From contig NZ_JAUYZI010000014.1 of NCBI RefSeq assembly GCF_030700245.1, forward strand, positions 1-64,000: a DNA stretch of 64,000 bases, written 5' to 3'. A model generated the notes under the pieces. It saw only the letters and a list, made by a program, of their open reading frames with translations, was not told the origin of the DNA and did no database searches. Source of the DNA: Methylobacterium amylolyticum (GTDB lineage Bacteria; Pseudomonadota; Alphaproteobacteria; Rhizobiales; Beijerinckiaceae). Positions 18,838 to 28,376 of this stretch are shown piece after piece (within the stretch, counting starts at the first letter, position 1; each line of letters opens with the position of its first letter). The translations under genes were made by a program, and so were the position numbers.

Positions 18838-20237
18838 CCGGCCCGGCCGAGGCGGCGGGCCGCGCCGAAGCGGTTGAGGAAGCGCGGCTCCTTCTCGGGC
18901 GCGATCCGCACGGCGAGATGCAGGGTGCCGTCGCCTTCCGAGCGCCGGTCGAGGATCTCGGCGTTCTCGTAGAGCCAGTTCAGCGATGCCCCGTCCTCGG
19001 GGGGCAGGGTCACCGCGAAGCTCGTCCGGCCCCGGGCGATCCGGGCCTCGATCCGGGCCGCCAGCGTCGCCAGCCCCTCCCCGGTCAGCGCCGAGACGAG
19101 CACCGGCGCGTCGCTGTCCCGGTCGGCCCGGGTCCGCGCCTGCCCGCTGAGGTTCAGGAGCCGGGTGCGCTCCGCCTCGTCGAGGAGATCGGCCTTGTTC
19201 CAGACCTCGATCAGGCGCCCGTCCGCGGTCTCGATGCCGAGCTCGCGCAGCACCACCCCCACGTCCTCGGCCTGGGCCTCAGTGTCGCCATGGCTCACGT
19301 CGCGCACGTGCAGCAGCACGTCGGCCTCGATCGCGTCCTCCAGCGTGGCGCGGAAGGCGGCGATCAGCGGGGTCGGCAGGTCGGAGATGAAGCCCACCGT
19401 GTCGGACAGGATCACCGTCTCGCCGTGGGGAAGCTTGGTGGCCCGCGCCGTCGGGTCGAGGGTGGCGAACAGCATGTCCTTGGCCGTCACCTCGGCGCGC
19501 GTGAGCGCGTTGAACAGGCTGGACTTGCCGGCGTTCGTGTAACCCACGAGCGCGACGATCGGGTAGGGCACGCGGCGCCGGCTCTGCCGGTGCAGGCCGC
19601 GGGTGCGCACGACCGCGTCGAGGTCGCGCTCGATCCGGGTCATCCGCTCCTGGATCATCCGCCGGTCGGCCTCGATCTGGGTCTCTCCGGGGCCGCCGAG
19701 GAAGCCGAAGCCGCCGCGCTGGCGCTCCAGGTGGGTCCAGGACCGCACCAGCCGGCTCTTCTGGTAGGCGAGATGGGCGTGCTCCACCTGGAGCGTGCCC
19801 TCGCGCGTGGAGGCGCGGCGCCCGAAGATCTCGAGGATCAGGCCGGTGCGGTCGATGACCTTGGCGCCCCAGGCCTTCTCCAGGTTGCGCTGCTGCACCG
19901 GCGACAGGGCGCAGTCCATCACCACGAGGCCGATCTCGCGGGCGCGGACGAGGCCGGCGATCTCCTCGACGCGGCCGGTGCCGAGATAGGTCGCCGGGCG
20001 GATGCGCTGGAGAGTCACGGTGAGGCTCTCGACCACGTCGAGCTCGATCGCGGCGGCGAGCCCCGTCGCCTCGTCGAGGCGCGCCTCGACCGCGCGCGAC
20101 GGCGCCCCCTGCCCGCCCCCGGCGCCCCGCACGAGGTAGGGCCCGACCACGAGGGTGTGGGTGGCGGCGGCGATCTCGCCCTCGGGCGCGGCCTGCGCCT
20201 GGAGCCGGGCCTCGCCCGCGGTCAACGGTTCGGTCAT
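18834..20237 (-). CDS. hflX: Ribosome-associated GTPase HflX
   Basis: A 467-residue GTPase that splits stalled or inactive ribosomes. The N-terminal HflX domain carries the [12 protein letters not shown] segment, and the G domain begins at [12 protein letters not shown] (G1), with DTVGFI (G3) and NKADLL (G4). A C-terminal extension follows. It lies directly downstream of hfq, a widely conserved neighbourhood, and overlaps the cyclase gene. Confidence 0.95.
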   Translation of the reverse strand: MTEPLTAGEARLQAQAAPEGEIAAATHTLVVGPYLVRGAGGGQGAPSRAVEARLDEATGLAAAIELDVVESLTVTLQRIRPATYLGTGRVEEIAGLVRAREIGLVVMDCALSPVQQRNLEKAWGAKVIDRTGLILEIFGRRASTREGTLQVEHAHLAYQKSRLVRSWTHLERQRGGFGFLGGPGETQIEADRRMIQERMTRIERDLDAVVRTRGLHRQSRRRVPYPIVALVGYTNAGKSSLFNALTRAEVTAKDMLFATLDPTARATKLPHGETVILSDTVGFISDLPTPLIAAFRATLEDAIEADVLLHVRDVSHGDTEAQAEDVGVVLRELGIETADGRLIEVWNKADLLDEAERTRLLNLSGQARTRADRDSDAPVLVSALTGEGLATLAARIEARIARGRTSFAVTLPPEDGASLNWLYENAEILDRRSEGDGTLHLAVRIAPEKEPRFLNRFGAARRLGRAG

Positions 20238-20392
20238 TCAGCCTGCGTGCCGCCGGGCCGGCCGGCGGGTCGGTTCGAGAGGGTCGAGACCCTGGTATGG
20301 GGATCGCCGCGGCCCGGGCCAAGATGGCCGGCCCTGCGATGGCCGGTTCTCGGGTGGCCCGGCACCGATCCCGCGCGGCGCGGACGCCGGTC

Positions 20393-20644
20393 TCACGCCT
20401 TCTCGGGGGTCTCGTCCGGCTCGAACAGTTGCACGGGGTGCCCGGGCATGATCGTCGAGATCGCGTGCTTGTAGACGAGCTGCGAGTGTCCGTCGCGCCG
20501 CAACAAGACGCAGAAGTTGTCGAACCACGTCACGACGCCCTGAAGCTTCACGCCGTTGACGAGGAAGATCGTCAGCGGAATCTTGTTCTTGCGGACGTGG
20601 TTGAGGAACGTGTCCTGCAGATTCTGTGCGCGCTCGCCGGCCAT
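20393..20644 (-). CDS. hfq: RNA chaperone Hfq
   Basis: An 83-residue Sm-like hexameric RNA-binding protein that helps small RNAs pair with mRNA. The Sm1 region ([20 protein letters not shown]) and the Sm2 motif (YKHAIST) are intact. The length is typical for alphaproteobacteria, which lack the long tail of the E. coli protein. It sits between ntrX and hflX on the same strand, 155 bases from hflX, as in many Rhizobiales. Confidence 0.97.
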   Translation of the reverse strand: MAGERAQNLQDTFLNHVRKNKIPLTIFLVNGVKLQGVVTWFDNFCVLLRRDGHSQLVYKHAISTIMPGHPVQLFEPDETPEKA

Positions 20645-20910
20645 TCTTGTCCTTCTCCGGTCTTGTTGTTGTCTCGACGGGTCCGACGCGTGCCGGCCGG
20701 AGGATCCGCCGCCGCACGCCTCTCCGCCGGGCGGCGGACGGTCCGTATTACGTGTTCAACTCTCTGGAAGACGCAAGGTCCGAGCCGGCCGGGGCGTGAC
20801 GGATGGGCGCCACTCTCAGCGAATCCGCCCGCTCGGGCGGGAGGCCGCGCCGTGGGTCTCGCAGATGCGAAGGCGGGCAGGCCGGAACCCCCGCCCCGGC
20901 CCCGGCCCGA

Positions 20911-22275
20911 TCAGGGGCCAATGCCGAGCGACTTCAGCTTCCGGTGCAGCGCCGAGCGCTCCATGCCGATGAACTCGGCGGTGCGGGAGATGTTGCCGGA
21001 AAAGCGGGCGATCTGCGCCACGAGGTACTCGCGCTCGAAGATCTCGCGGGCCTCGCGCAGCGCGAGGCTCATCAGCTTCTCGCCCCCCGCCCCCGCCGGC
21101 GTGGTCGGCACCAGCGCACCGATCTCCGAGGGCAGCATCTCGGAGGTGACCTCCTGGTCCGGGTCGGCCTGGGTCAGGATCATCAGCCGCTCGACGTTGT
21201 TCTTGAGCTGGCGGACGTTGCCCGGCCAATTGTGCGACTGGAGCACCGCCATCGCGTCCTCGGCGATCACCCGCTTCGGCAGGCCGGTCTGAGACGAGAT
21301 GTTGTCCATGAAGAACTGGATCAGCTCCGGCACGTCCTCGCGGCGCTCGGACAGGGCCGGCACCCGGATCGGCACCACCGAGAGGCGGTGGAACAGGTCC
21401 TCGCGGAAGCGGCCGGCGGCGATCTCCTCCTGAAGGTCGCGCGACGAGGAGGAGATGATCCGCACGTCGACGTGCACCCGCGTGGTGCCGCCGACCCGCT
21501 GGAAGTTCTGGTCGACGAGGACGCGCAGGATCCGTCCTTGCGTCTCCCGCGGCATGTCGGCCACCTCGTCGAGGTAGAGGGTGCCGCCGTGGGCCTCCTC
21601 CAGGGCGCCGACCCGGCGGCCGTTCTCGCCCTCGACGCCGAACAGCTCGGCCTCCATCGTCTCGGGCAGGATGGCGGCGGCGTTGAGCAGCACGAACGGG
21701 CCGCTCGCCCGCGCCGACGCCTTGTGGAGCCCGCGCGCGGCGAGTTCCTTGCCGGAGCCGAGCGCCCCGGTGATCATCACCCGCGCGTTGGTCGGCGCCA
21801 CGCGCTCGATCGTCTGGCGGAGCTGGTTGACCGCGAGCGAGGCGCCGACGATGCGGTTGGCCTGCCCCGAGCGCGCCTTCAGCTCGCGCACCTCGCGCTT
21901 GAGGCGGGAGGCCTCCAGCGCCCGCTCGGCCACGAGGATCAGCCGGTCGGCCTTGAACGGCTTCTCGATGAAGTCGTAGGCGCCCGCCTTGATCGCCGAG
22001 ACCGCGGTCTCGATGTTGCCGTGGCCCGAGATCATCACCACCGGCAGGTCCGGGTGGGCCGCCTTGATCAGGTCGAGCACCTGGAGGCCGTCGAGGCGCG
22101 AGCCTTGCAGCCAGATGTCGAGGAAGACGAGGTGCGGGCGGCGCGATTCGATCGCGGCCAGCGCCTCGTCGGAGCCGCCCGCGGTGCGGCAGCGGTGGCC
22201 CTCGTCGTCGAGGATCCCCGCCACGAGATCGCGGATGTCGGCCTCGTCGTCGACGATCAGGATATCGGCGCTCAT
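20911..22275 (-). CDS. ntrX: Response regulator NtrX
   Basis: A 454-residue regulator paired with NtrY. The receiver domain has the phosphoacceptor Asp53 (VFLDIWLQ). An AAA+ domain follows with P-loop GALGSGKE at about 170-177, and a Fis-type HTH ends the protein (RTAEFIGMERSALHRKLK). The GAFTGA loop that contacts sigma-54 is absent: ELFGVEGENGRRVGALEEA runs straight through the place where it should be. This agrees with NtrX proteins of other alphaproteobacteria that do not act as sigma-54 activators. Its ATG overlaps the ntrY stop. Confidence 0.93.
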   Translation of the reverse strand: MSADILIVDDEADIRDLVAGILDDEGHRCRTAGGSDEALAAIESRRPHLVFLDIWLQGSRLDGLQVLDLIKAAHPDLPVVMISGHGNIETAVSAIKAGAYDFIEKPFKADRLILVAERALEASRLKREVRELKARSGQANRIVGASLAVNQLRQTIERVAPTNARVMITGALGSGKELAARGLHKASARASGPFVLLNAAAILPETMEAELFGVEGENGRRVGALEEAHGGTLYLDEVADMPRETQGRILRVLVDQNFQRVGGTTRVHVDVRIISSSSRDLQEEIAAGRFREDLFHRLSVVPIRVPALSERREDVPELIQFFMDNISSQTGLPKRVIAEDAMAVLQSHNWPGNVRQLKNNVERLMILTQADPDQEVTSEMLPSEIGALVPTTPAGAGGEKLMSLALREAREIFEREYLVAQIARFSGNISRTAEFIGMERSALHRKLKSLGIGP

Positions 22276-24656
22276 GCCTGCATCTCCGCGATCCGGGGCG
22301 TCGGCACCGCGCCCGCCTCCTCTGTCCTGTCGGTCGCCCGGGGGGGCGTCTGGCCGGGGGGCGGGGCGCCCGCGTCTCCCCCGCCCGCGGCCGGCTGGGC
22401 GGGGCCGGCCTCGCGGGGCACGCGCATCCGCACCTGCCCGCCGCGGCCGGCGGGGTTGTCGTTCAGCTCGATCCCGCCGCCGTGCTCCTCAAGCACCTTG
22501 CTGACGATGGCAAGCCCGAGGCCCGTGCCACCGTCGCGGGTGGTCATGTAGGGCTCCAGCAGCCGCTGGCGTCCCTCCGCCGGGAAGCCCTTGCCGTTGT
22601 CGGTCACGGTGATCACCGCGAAGCCGTCGTCCACGGCGAGGTCGAGGGCGATCCGGCCCTTGCCCAGGGTCTCCGGCGGCACCTCGACCACCGCCTCGAC
22701 GGCGTTCTTGAGGATGTTGGTGATCACTTGGCTGAGCAGCCGGATGTCGAAGGCCGCCACGATCTTTTCCGACTTGTCCGCACCCCCCTGGGCCGAGAAG
22801 GCGAAATCGATATCGGGGTGCGCGACGCGGATCATGAAGAGATTCTGCTTGGCGATCTCGGTCAGGTCGTTGGGGGCGATCGCCGGCTTGGGCATCCGCG
22901 CGAAGGCCGAGAACTCGTCGACCATGCGCTTGATCTCGTCGACCTGGCGCACGATCGTCGCCGTGCACTGGTCGAACACCTCGCGGTCGGTTGTGATGAC
23001 CTTGCCGTACTTGCGCCGGATGCGCTCGGCCGAGAGCTGGATCGGGGTGAGCGGGTTCTTGATCTCGTGGGCGATGCGGCGGGCGACGTCGCCCCAGGCG
23101 GAGGTGCGCTGGGCCTGGACGAGGTCGGTGATGTCGTCGAGCGTCACCACCGAGCCGCGGGCCCCGCCCGGCGCCTGCTCCCCGGTCACCCGCACCGTCA
23201 CGGTGCGCTCGCTCTTCGACTCGCCCCGGGTCCGGGTGAGCTGGATCTGCTGCTGGATCGCGCGCTGGCGCGCCTCGCCCTCGGCGAGCACGGGCGCCAG
23301 TTCCGGCACGGCGCGGGCGAGCGGCTGGCCGACGAGCCGATCGCTCGCCAAGTCCAGAATCCGCTCGGCGGCCGGGTTGGCGATGGTGACGAAGCCCGCC
23401 GCGTCGAGGCCGATCACCCCCGGCGACACCCCCGACAGCACCGCCTCGGTGAAGCGGCGGCGGGCGTCGATCAGATCGTTGGCGGCGATCAGGCCGGCGT
23501 GCTGGCGGCGCAGCTCCTGGGTCATCTTGTTGAACGATTCGCCGAGGCTCGCGAGGTCGCCGCTGGTCTTGCGGGTCGGCACCTGCGCGTAGAAGTTGCC
23601 CGACGCCACCTGATCGGCGGCGTTGATCAGGCGGCGGATCGGCGCGACGAAGCGGTTGGCGAAGTTGAGCCCGAACCACACCGCCGAGAGCAGCGCGATC
23701 AGCGCGATCAGCACGAAGACCAGGGCGAAGGTGATCTGGATCGAGCGGCGCAGCGAATCGTAGGTCAGGTACTCGGCCGCGGCCGCGCGCGACACGCCGG
23801 GGAACTCGATGGCGAGCTGGCTCACCTCCCGCTGCACCATCAGCACCGCGTCGTCGTAGGCGGGCATGCGCAGGAGCGCGGCGAAGACCCGGCCCTCGGT
23901 GGGCAGCAGGCAGATCGGATCGCTCGATTTGGCCGCGTCCTCGAAGGCGGCCGCCGACGGCAAGCGGGTCTGCTTCAGGATGTCGATATTGGCCCGCGCC
24001 ACCACGTCGGTGGGGCCGCGCATGATCTGCGCCACCGGCAGGCCGAGGTTGCTCGCCCGGGTGGTGAGGAAGGTCTCGAACCAGCCGCGGTTCACGTCGA
24101 AGTTCGGCCGCGCCCGGGTGAGGTCGTCGGCCAGGATGCGGATCTCCCGGGCGAGCGACTGGCACTGGTTCTCCTGGTAGGCGTCGGCGACCTCCACCGA
24201 CTTCAGCACCACGTCGCGCACCCGGTCGGTGAAGCCCAGCGACAGGCCGCGGTCGATCGTCACGGAGGCCACCACCGCGAGCAGGATGGTGGGCAGGATC
24301 GCGATCAGCGAGAACAGGCCGACGATGCGCGAGTGCAGGCGGGCCACCGCGGCGTTGGCCCGGCGGGCGTGCAGGAAGACCCGCGCCTCCCAGGCGATGA
24401 TCACCGCCAGCCCGAGCACCAGGGCGACGTTGAGGGCCAGCAGGGCGACGCCGTAGGTCGGCGTCGGCGTCACGCGGATGACGCCGGCCAGGATCAGGAA
24501 GGTGGCGATCGCCGAGACCAGCGCCGTGATCACCACGGCCGCGCCGATCCAGCCGGGCCCGCGCGGGCCCGGCCGCAGGGATTCCTCCAGCGGCGCGGGC
24601 CCCTCGAGGGGCGGCGGCGGGGCGTCCGCGGTCCGGGAGCGTCGCAGGAACGGCAT
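22272..24656 (-). CDS. ntrY: Sensor histidine kinase NtrY
   Basis: A 794-residue membrane kinase. Hydrophobic segments near residues 38-60, 70-90 and 112-135 and another near 310 bracket a periplasmic domain. A HAMP domain, a PAS domain (SGVSPGVIGLDAAGFVTIAN), the phosphoacceptor motif ARRIAHEIKNPLTPIQ and a HATPase domain (NGKGFP, TTRDGGTGLGLAIV) follow in order. It controls NtrX and is linked to nitrogen and redox responses in relatives. The longer open frame upstream of 24656 runs into the tRNA gene and is rejected. The ntrB-ntrC pair that often precedes it is not present. Confidence 0.93.
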   Translation of the reverse strand: MPFLRRSRTADAPPPPLEGPAPLEESLRPGPRGPGWIGAAVVITALVSAIATFLILAGVIRVTPTPTYGVALLALNVALVLGLAVIIAWEARVFLHARRANAAVARLHSRIVGLFSLIAILPTILLAVVASVTIDRGLSLGFTDRVRDVVLKSVEVADAYQENQCQSLAREIRILADDLTRARPNFDVNRGWFETFLTTRASNLGLPVAQIMRGPTDVVARANIDILKQTRLPSAAAFEDAAKSSDPICLLPTEGRVFAALLRMPAYDDAVLMVQREVSQLAIEFPGVSRAAAAEYLTYDSLRRSIQITFALVFVLIALIALLSAVWFGLNFANRFVAPIRRLINAADQVASGNFYAQVPTRKTSGDLASLGESFNKMTQELRRQHAGLIAANDLIDARRRFTEAVLSGVSPGVIGLDAAGFVTIANPAAERILDLASDRLVGQPLARAVPELAPVLAEGEARQRAIQQQIQLTRTRGESKSERTVTVRVTGEQAPGGARGSVVTLDDITDLVQAQRTSAWGDVARRIAHEIKNPLTPIQLSAERIRRKYGKVITTDREVFDQCTATIVRQVDEIKRMVDEFSAFARMPKPAIAPNDLTEIAKQNLFMIRVAHPDIDFAFSAQGGADKSEKIVAAFDIRLLSQVITNILKNAVEAVVEVPPETLGKGRIALDLAVDDGFAVITVTDNGKGFPAEGRQRLLEPYMTTRDGGTGLGLAIVSKVLEEHGGGIELNDNPAGRGGQVRMRVPREAGPAQPAAGGGDAGAPPPGQTPPRATDRTEEAGAVPTPRIAEMQA

Positions 24657-24795
24657 CGGTGGTGCAGGGCCACAACAGTGTGGCGGAATTAATACGAATC
24701 CGGCGGCGGTACAGCCCGTGCGGGCAGATTCGCCGCGGCCTCGCGTCCCCGATGCGGCCTTGACCGGGGGAAAGCGGCCGCGTACCCGGATCGGC

Positions 24796-24888
24796 GGAGG
24801 CGAACGGGGTCTGGTGGCCCTCCTGGTCTTCAAAACCAGCGGTACGCCAACAGCGTACGGTGGGTTCGATTCCCATCCGCTTCCGCCA
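24796..24888 (+). tRNA. selC: tRNA-Sec (anticodon TCA)
   Basis: A 93-base gene folding as a bacterial selenocysteine tRNA. The 8-base acceptor strand GGAGGCGA faces CCGCTTCC, with one G-U pair and a final A-C mismatch. The anticodon stem CCTGGTCTTCAAAACCAG carries TCA in the loop CTTCAAA. A long variable arm (GTACGC/GCGTAC) and a T-arm with TTCGATT precede the discriminator G and an encoded CCA. The D-arm includes GGTCTGGTGGCC as in known selC genes. It implies that selA, selB and selD and at least one selenoprotein should be encoded elsewhere in the genome. Confidence 0.93.
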
Positions 24889-24971
24889 AGTCTTCTCCGG
24901 ATCTTCTCAGCCGCATCTTCCTGGCCGGCACGACTCTGCCGGCTCCTGCGCGGCGTGACGCCTGCGCCGGG

Positions 24972-25373
24972 TCAGCGGCCGCCGGGGCGTTCGAGGGGGA
25001 AGCTCAGCTCCGTCGTGCCGTCCGCCATCAGCAGCTCGGCTGGCGGCGACGGGAACGGACCAGCCTTCCGGATCGCGGCGAGCGCGCCCGCGTCGCGCGC
25101 GGCCGAGCCCGAACTCCGCTCGACCTGCGCGTCGATCACCGACCCGTCCCGGGCGATGCGGATCCGGATCTCCACCGTCCCCGCCCTGGTCCGCGTTCCG
25201 GATCCGGCGGCGCCCGTCGGACGGTCGGCCTCCCCGATCCGCGTGACCACGGTGGAGAGCCACCGCCGGGCGGCGGCGGTTTCGCCGGCCGCCGCCGGAT
25301 CCGGAGCGCGGATCAGGGCGGCGAGGAGGACGGCGAGCAGGCAGGCCGGGAGGAAGCGGGCGCGGAGGGACAT
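24972..25373 (-). CDS. TonB C-terminal-domain periplasmic protein
   Basis: A 133-residue exported protein with a signal peptide or anchor (MSLRARFLPACLLAVLLAAL). The rest resembles the TonB C-terminal domain: GTVEIRIRIARDGSVIDAQV, then a Ser-Ser-Gly, then AALAAIRKAGPFPSPP. It is shorter than true TonB, lacks the Pro-rich spacer and has no exbBD neighbours, so it is probably a stand-alone TonB-like domain protein. The ATG at 25373 is preferred since the signal peptide begins there. It lies 83 bases past selC on the opposite strand. Confidence 0.75.
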   Translation of the reverse strand: MSLRARFLPACLLAVLLAALIRAPDPAAAGETAAARRWLSTVVTRIGEADRPTGAAGSGTRTRAGTVEIRIRIARDGSVIDAQVERSSGSAARDAGALAAIRKAGPFPSPPAELLMADGTTELSFPLERPGGR

Positions 25374-25682
25374 GGTCCTGCGATTTGGAATCTGGGGCGA
25401 CGTTCGGGTGCTCGGTAAACCCGGCCGCGGCCGCTCACGGCGCCGCACGGGGCTCGGCCCCCTGTGCGGGGACGAAGCGAGCGGCCGCGGGGCCAAAGGG
25501 TGACGTTTTCCTGACGGGGTCCTGCCGGGGCCGGCCGGCGTTCCACGATGTCCCCGCGAGGATGTTCCGGCGACCGCCCCGGGATGATCCCGGACGCGGG
25601 CCGATGGGGGGCGCCCGCGGCGCCGTTAAGCCTCCGCTTACCAGGGGCCGCGAGGGTGCCGCCCCGTCACCGGAGCTGCAGC
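25374..25682. other. Divergent intergenic region
   Basis: This 309-base gap lies between the TonB-like gene and gapR. It must hold both promoters, but no convincing hexamer pair was found. A TTAAGCCTCCGCTTA segment at 25626-25640 only partly matches a CtrA box and is not called. Confidence 0.4.
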
Positions 25683-25958
25683 ATGACCGACCTGACCGAC
25701 ACCGCCGCCGTCGCGGGGGACCGCATCCGCTCGATCGTCGAGCGCGTCGAGCGGCTGGAGGAGGAGATCAAGGACCTGATGGAGGCCAAGAAGGAGGTCT
25801 TCGCCGAGGCCAAGGGCGAGGGGCTCGACGTGAAGGTGCTGCGTGAGATCCTGAAGATCCGCAAGCAGGACAAGGACGCGCGCGACGAGCAGGAGACCCT
25901 GCTGGAGGTCTACCTGCGCGCCATGGACGCCCCCGCCCCGCTCGCCGCGGCGGCGTAG
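25683..25958 (+). CDS. gapR: GapR family nucleoid-associated protein (DUF2312)
   Basis: A 91-residue, mostly helical protein. The segment IVERVERLEEEIKDLMEAKK, then EVFAEAKGEGLDVKVL and EILKIRKQDK, matches the DUF2312/GapR family, the alphaproteobacterial protein that clamps overtwisted DNA ahead of replication and transcription forks. The ATG at 25683 gives the usual N-terminus; 45 extra codons upstream lack similarity. The gene is transcribed towards the porin gene, which converges on it. Confidence 0.9.
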   Translation: MTDLTDTAAVAGDRIRSIVERVERLEEEIKDLMEAKKEVFAEAKGEGLDVKVLREILKIRKQDKDARDEQETLLEVYLRAMDAPAPLAAAA

Positions 25959-25992
25959 GGCCCGGCGCCCGCTGCGGGCTCCGATTCAGCCC

Positions 25993-26020
25993 AAAAAAAG
26001 ACCCGGCCTCGAGGCCGGGT
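25993..26020 (-). terminator. Rho-independent terminator of the porin gene
   Basis: A perfect 20-base palindrome (ACCCGGCCTC facing GAGGCCGGGT, 26001-26020) is followed on the minus strand by a seven-T tract (25993-25999). It lies 70 bases beyond the porin stop codon and would also face gapR transcription. Confidence 0.85.
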
Positions 26021-26090
26021 TCAGTGTGAATCCCTCTTGCACGGGGGATATCAGGGCCGGGCTTTGGAGAAACCGGCCCCGATCGGGTGA

Positions 26091-27746
26091 TCAGAAGTCG
26101 CGCTGGACGCGGATGCGGATCTGCTGGACGCCGTCGTTCGTGGCGGTGCGCACGAAGCCGCCCGCGTTGATCGCGGCGACGCGGCTGTAGGCGGTCGGGT
26201 CCTTGTCGGCGTCGATCACGCGGCCGCGCTGCATGCCGATCTGGGTGTAGAGACCCTCCACGCCGATATCGAGATCCTTGACCGGCGACCAGATCAGGTT
26301 GGCGCCCGCCACGATCTGGTAGGTGTCGCGCAGAGCCTGACTGAGCTGGAAGAACCGCGTGCCGGGTGCGCCGACAGTGTTCACACCGAAGCCGATGGCC
26401 GGGCTGATGGTGTTGACGACGTTGAAGATCGCGCCCTGGGCCGCACGAGCCCCACGCCCGAAATCCATCTCGCCGTAGCTGGCGAAGAACGCCGAGCGCC
26501 ACGCCGGCGACCAGTAGTGCAGGTAGGCCGCCGACACCGTGAAGCTGTTGGAGAGCTGCAACTGACCGGTGATCGGGTTGATCGTCGCGTCCGAGAAGTA
26601 TTGCGAGAACTTCTGGCCCTGGATCGTCGCGGAGTTCTGGATATAGTTGCCCGAGTACGAGGAGTAGCCGGTGTAGAGCTGCGCGCCCTCGCCGTAGGCC
26701 GCCTGGAGGTAGAAGGTGTCGCCCGGGGCGATGAACGGCATGTTCACCTTCAGGCCGCCCTGCACCGCCCAGCCGTACTGCGTACGGGTGTGGGGGATGC
26801 TGATGTTGCTGCCGGTGCCGGTGCCGGCGCCGTTCTGGACGTTGTTCGCGTTCAGCTCGTGTGACGCGGCCGAGAGCTGGGCCGAGCCCCAGGCGCTGTC
26901 GTAGCGCAGGGCGCCGACGAAGTCGGGCAGGCGGCTCTTCTCGATCCCGTCGACGAAGCTGTAGCGGCTCGGCGCAGCGCCGTTGTAGCCGATCACCACC
27001 GGGATCGGCGAGTTCAACAGGCCGAAGTTGGCGACCGCGGCGTTCGTGGCCACGCCCGCGGCGTTCACGGTCGGCGAGAAGATGCCGCTGCGGCGGAAGA
27101 CCGGGTCTTCGACCGAGAGCGTGGCGGAGAAGCCGTTGCCCAGCGTGGCGGTGTAGGCCAGCAGATTGGTCGAGGCCATGTCCGAGCCGGCGGTGGCGGC
27201 GGTGAACTCGAAGTCGTGGGCGTAGAAGTCGAAGAACGAGGACGCGCGGCCGGCGGTGAAGCCGGCGAACTGCACGAACGCCTTGTCGGCGTTCACGTAT
27301 TGCTGGGCGCGGCCGAACTGGTCGACGCCGAGGCCCGGGAAGGCCTGCGCGATGCGCTGCTGAGTGCCGGACGTGCCGCCGCCGTACGGGCCGCCGGTGC
27401 GGGAGGCGACCTCGACGCGCAGGAAGGCGCGCAGAGTGCCGTAGCCGGTCTGGGTGCGGGCATCGACGTTGATGCGGGCGAGGCCGCGGTAGCCGGCGGT
27501 GTCGCCGCCCTGGCCGAACTGCCGGGTGTAGTTGGTCTGGTAGCCGCCCTCGAACCGGGCGCGGCCGGAGAGGCGGATGCAGGTGTCGGTACCGGGGATG
27601 TAGAAGAAGCCGGCGCCGTAGGCGGTGCAGATGCGGACGTACTCGATCGGCACCGCCTTCTTGACGGGCAGGTCGGCGGCGTGGGCTGCTCCGACCGCGG
27701 CGAAGGCGGCGGCCGAACCGAGCAGCGAGCTCCTCAAGAGCGACAT
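26091..27746 (-). CDS. Outer-membrane porin, alphaproteobacterial type
   Basis: A 551-residue porin with a signal peptide (MSLLRSSLLGSAAAFAAVG, cleavage near AHAAD). The mature start DLPVKKAVPIEYVRICTAYG and the CIRLSGRARFEGG strand are typical of the porin_2 family of Methylobacterium and Bradyrhizobium. The alternating beta-strand pattern continues to a C-terminal RVQRDF ending in Phe, the outer-membrane insertion signal. It forms a passive channel for small solutes. The Cys pair (CTAYG, TCIRLS) near the N-terminus may form a disulfide. It is a monocistronic gene with its own terminator. Confidence 0.93.
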   Translation of the reverse strand: MSLLRSSLLGSAAAFAAVGAAHAADLPVKKAVPIEYVRICTAYGAGFFYIPGTDTCIRLSGRARFEGGYQTNYTRQFGQGGDTAGYRGLARINVDARTQTGYGTLRAFLRVEVASRTGGPYGGGTSGTQQRIAQAFPGLGVDQFGRAQQYVNADKAFVQFAGFTAGRASSFFDFYAHDFEFTAATAGSDMASTNLLAYTATLGNGFSATLSVEDPVFRRSGIFSPTVNAAGVATNAAVANFGLLNSPIPVVIGYNGAAPSRYSFVDGIEKSRLPDFVGALRYDSAWGSAQLSAASHELNANNVQNGAGTGTGSNISIPHTRTQYGWAVQGGLKVNMPFIAPGDTFYLQAAYGEGAQLYTGYSSYSGNYIQNSATIQGQKFSQYFSDATINPITGQLQLSNSFTVSAAYLHYWSPAWRSAFFASYGEMDFGRGARAAQGAIFNVVNTISPAIGFGVNTVGAPGTRFFQLSQALRDTYQIVAGANLIWSPVKDLDIGVEGLYTQIGMQRGRVIDADKDPTAYSRVAAINAGGFVRTATNDGVQQIRIRVQRDF

Positions 27747-28376
27747 CGATTTCTCCAAGACTTCGAGACCCGTGGTACGGCCGTGCCCGGTTGATCCGGA
27801 TCGCGCCGCGCATACCTGTGATTGGCCCGCTTTCCGGGCTCGAACCGTCGGCACGTCTGTACTTGCCCCGCGTCAACAGTCGCAGAATCCTTCGCACGGC
27901 TGATATTCGATCTTCAATCAACCGAAGCTTGCATGATCGACTGTATCGGGGGCAGTTGCTGTTCGATCACACAATCGCTTAAGTTTAATAAAACGGATAT
28001 ACAACCCAAGGCACCGGAGCGCGCCGGTCGGGCCGCCGATTCCGGAGATGTCGCGTCGGGATAGTGGGGGCCGATCGGTCGTCATGGGCCTTGCCGACGG
28101 CGTCGCCGACGGCCGGGAGCCCCCGTTCCCACTGCGCGATGGGGGGGCCTTCGACGGCGGGTGATGCCGGTTCTCGGGGGCGTCCCACCCGGACCGCCGG
28201 GCCCGTCCGGCGGGCGCAGTTCACGGGCCGCGCGGCGACCCCGGCAGGACGCTCCACGCCCGGGAACCCGCGCGGATCAGCCGACCGGGCATGCGAGGCT
28301 CGGCGACCGTCCCGGGCTCCGTCCCGACCCGTGCAGCCGCACCCGGTCGAAGCCCGGACGCCGCCGGGCGGGGGCG
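27747..28376. other. Porin upstream region and spacer, no gene supported
   Basis: A 630-base gap. The part nearest the porin start, about 27890-28010, is much richer in A and T than the surroundings and probably contains the porin promoter and regulatory sites; no single hexamer pair stood out. The remaining part, up to 28376, is GC-rich without a supported gene. Confidence 0.5.

Noticed and set aside
24657..24833. Upstream extension of ntrY
   Set aside because: The open frame continues through the tRNA-Sec region, and the extra residues show no kinase similarity. The ATG at 24656 is the sensible start.
25626..25640. Possible CtrA box upstream of gapR
   Set aside because: The second half reads CTTA instead of TTAA, so it lacks the consensus.
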